Below, one piece after another: positions 6,666-6,774 of a stretch of DNA of 6,774 bases. The stretch is from Spirochaetales bacterium. Lineage in GTDB: Bacteria; Spirochaetota; Spirochaetia; DSM-2461. The position numbers were made by a program, and so were the translations under genes. The stretch lies in assembly GCA_002748225.1 (NCBI GenBank), contig PDRU01000075.1:1-6774 (forward strand). Direction: 5' to 3'. The stretch's first letter is position 1; each line of letters starts with the position of its first letter. The notes under the pieces were generated by a model that searched no databases, was not told the DNA's origin, and saw only the letters and a list, made by a program, of their open reading frames with translations.

Positions 6666-6702
6666 ATTGTAGCATCGTAAGCGACGTTAAATCACCCCCT
6701 TT
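6666..6702 (-). repeat. Degenerate terminal repeat that keeps the extended -10 box
   Basis: The first 11 bases (6666-6676, ATTGTAGCATC) are identical to the repeat. A few further matches run to about 6685, then similarity ends before a C5-T7 run (6694-6707). On the minus strand the kept part is GATGCTACAAT, holding TGCTACAAT. The -35 position (6688-6693) is no longer similar to TTGAGC. This copy would drive transcription of spacer 4. Confidence 0.85.
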
Positions 6703-6730
6703 TTTTCAGCTCCCATCCTGCCAGACAATT

Positions 6731-6754
6731 TCTCCTGTTCACCCACGCAGGAGA
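6731..6754 (+). promoter_or_regulatory. Hairpin covering the ribosome binding site of the next gene
   Basis: TCTCCTG (6731-6737) pairs perfectly with CAGGAGA (6748-6754) around a 10-nt loop. The second arm contains the Shine-Dalgarno AGGAG (6749-6753), 6 nt before ATG 6760. In the mRNA the 7-bp stem would hide the ribosome site, suggesting translational control or simply low initiation. Confidence 0.55.
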
Positions 6755-6759
6755 CGACC

Positions 6760-6774
6760 ATGGACAACAACCAG
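6760..6774 (+). CDS. 5' end of an unidentified gene, cut by the window edge
   Basis: ATG 6760 follows a strong AGGAG at a 6-nt distance and reads MDNNQ before the window ends. Five codons cannot identify the product. The ribosome site is the evidence that this is a real start. It lies about 60 bp beyond the array and is not obviously part of the CRISPR system. Confidence 0.6.

Larger units (their letters stand above)
6402..6702 (-). CRISPR. Type II-C CRISPR array: four identical repeats, four spacers, one degenerate end repeat
   Basis: Perfect 36-nt repeats lie at 6402-6437, 6468-6503, 6534-6569 and 6600-6635, all identical. A degenerate fifth copy begins at 6666. The period is exactly 66 nt throughout, so spacers are 30 nt (6438-6467, 6504-6533, 6570-6599, 6636-6665). 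Read on the minus strand the repeat starts GTTGCGG and ends GCTACAAT, like the GTTG...ACAAT ends of the Neisseria II-C repeat. The match with the minus-strand tracrRNA anti-repeat confirms minus-strand crRNAs. Every spacer begins with T on the plus strand, so a 37-nt repeat with 29-nt spacers is equally possible. Repeat identity and an intact cas operon suggest an active system. Spacer targets cannot be identified here. Confidence 0.97.

Noticed and set aside
6660..6720. Plus-strand intrinsic terminator at the T7 run (6701-6707)
   Set aside because: No stable GC-rich stem directly precedes the T-run; only 3-bp pairings such as TCG/CGA are possible.
1..6774. Insertion sequence or transposase ends around the locus
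   Set aside because: No transposase motifs, matched terminal inverted repeats or clear target duplications were seen at either edge of the CRISPR-Cas segment.

Overview
This window carries a compact, apparently intact type II-C CRISPR-Cas system placed between a broken peptide-transporter gene and the first codons of another gene. The organism looks like a gammaproteobacterium or related proteobacterium, but only loosely: the evidence is the style of the POT/PTR2 transporter, the Neisseria-like II-C layout and repeat ends, and E. coli-like sigma-70 promoter and Shine-Dalgarno motifs. The cas genes look more AT-rich than the transporter remnant, which fits acquisition by transfer. No species can be named from the sequence alone.

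Layout from left to right. Positions 1-125 are a leader with a weak promoter candidate. Positions 126-1518 (+) are a proton-coupled oligopeptide transporter broken by a frame change near 960-973, where the TM7 region is also missing. Positions 1519-1735 are hairpin-rich and contain a cysteine-rich minus-strand reading frame that may be a gene remnant. Positions 1737-1837 (-) are a short tracrRNA gene with its own sigma-70 promoter (1844-1871) and a strong intrinsic terminator (1737-1767). Positions 1888-5088 (+) are cas9, 5091-5987 cas1 and 5991-6329 cas2, with gaps of only 2 and 3 nt. There is no csn2 or cas4, which together with Cas9 size and type fixes subtype II-C. Positions 6330-6401 are a short AT-rich leader-like stretch. 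Positions 6402-6702 are a CRISPR array with four identical 36-nt repeats, four 30-nt spacers and one degenerate end repeat, on an exact 66-nt period. A hairpin that would hide a ribosome binding site follows, then the first five codons of a plus-strand gene at 6760.

How it works together: Cas1-Cas2 would capture spacers. crRNAs would be transcribed leftward (minus strand) from promoters carried inside the repeats, because the minus-strand repeat ends in the extended -10 box TGCTACAAT with TTGAGC 16 nt upstream. The tracrRNA, also minus strand, pairs with the repeat along 33 nt. Its sequence differences from the repeat complement are nearly all G-U wobbles in this orientation only, which independently fixes the strand. 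Cas9 keeps the RuvC and HNH catalytic residues (D10, E539, H621, H762, D765).

The most interesting signal is in the tracrRNA. Three of the anti-repeat positions that depart from the repeat complement lie in an 8-nt arm that is perfectly complementary to the tracrRNA's own tail (1775-1782 with 1798-1805). The RNA may therefore switch between a self-folded form and the crRNA-bound form. The tracrRNA promoter also sits inside the short cas9 5' region, so the two divergent genes probably affect each other.
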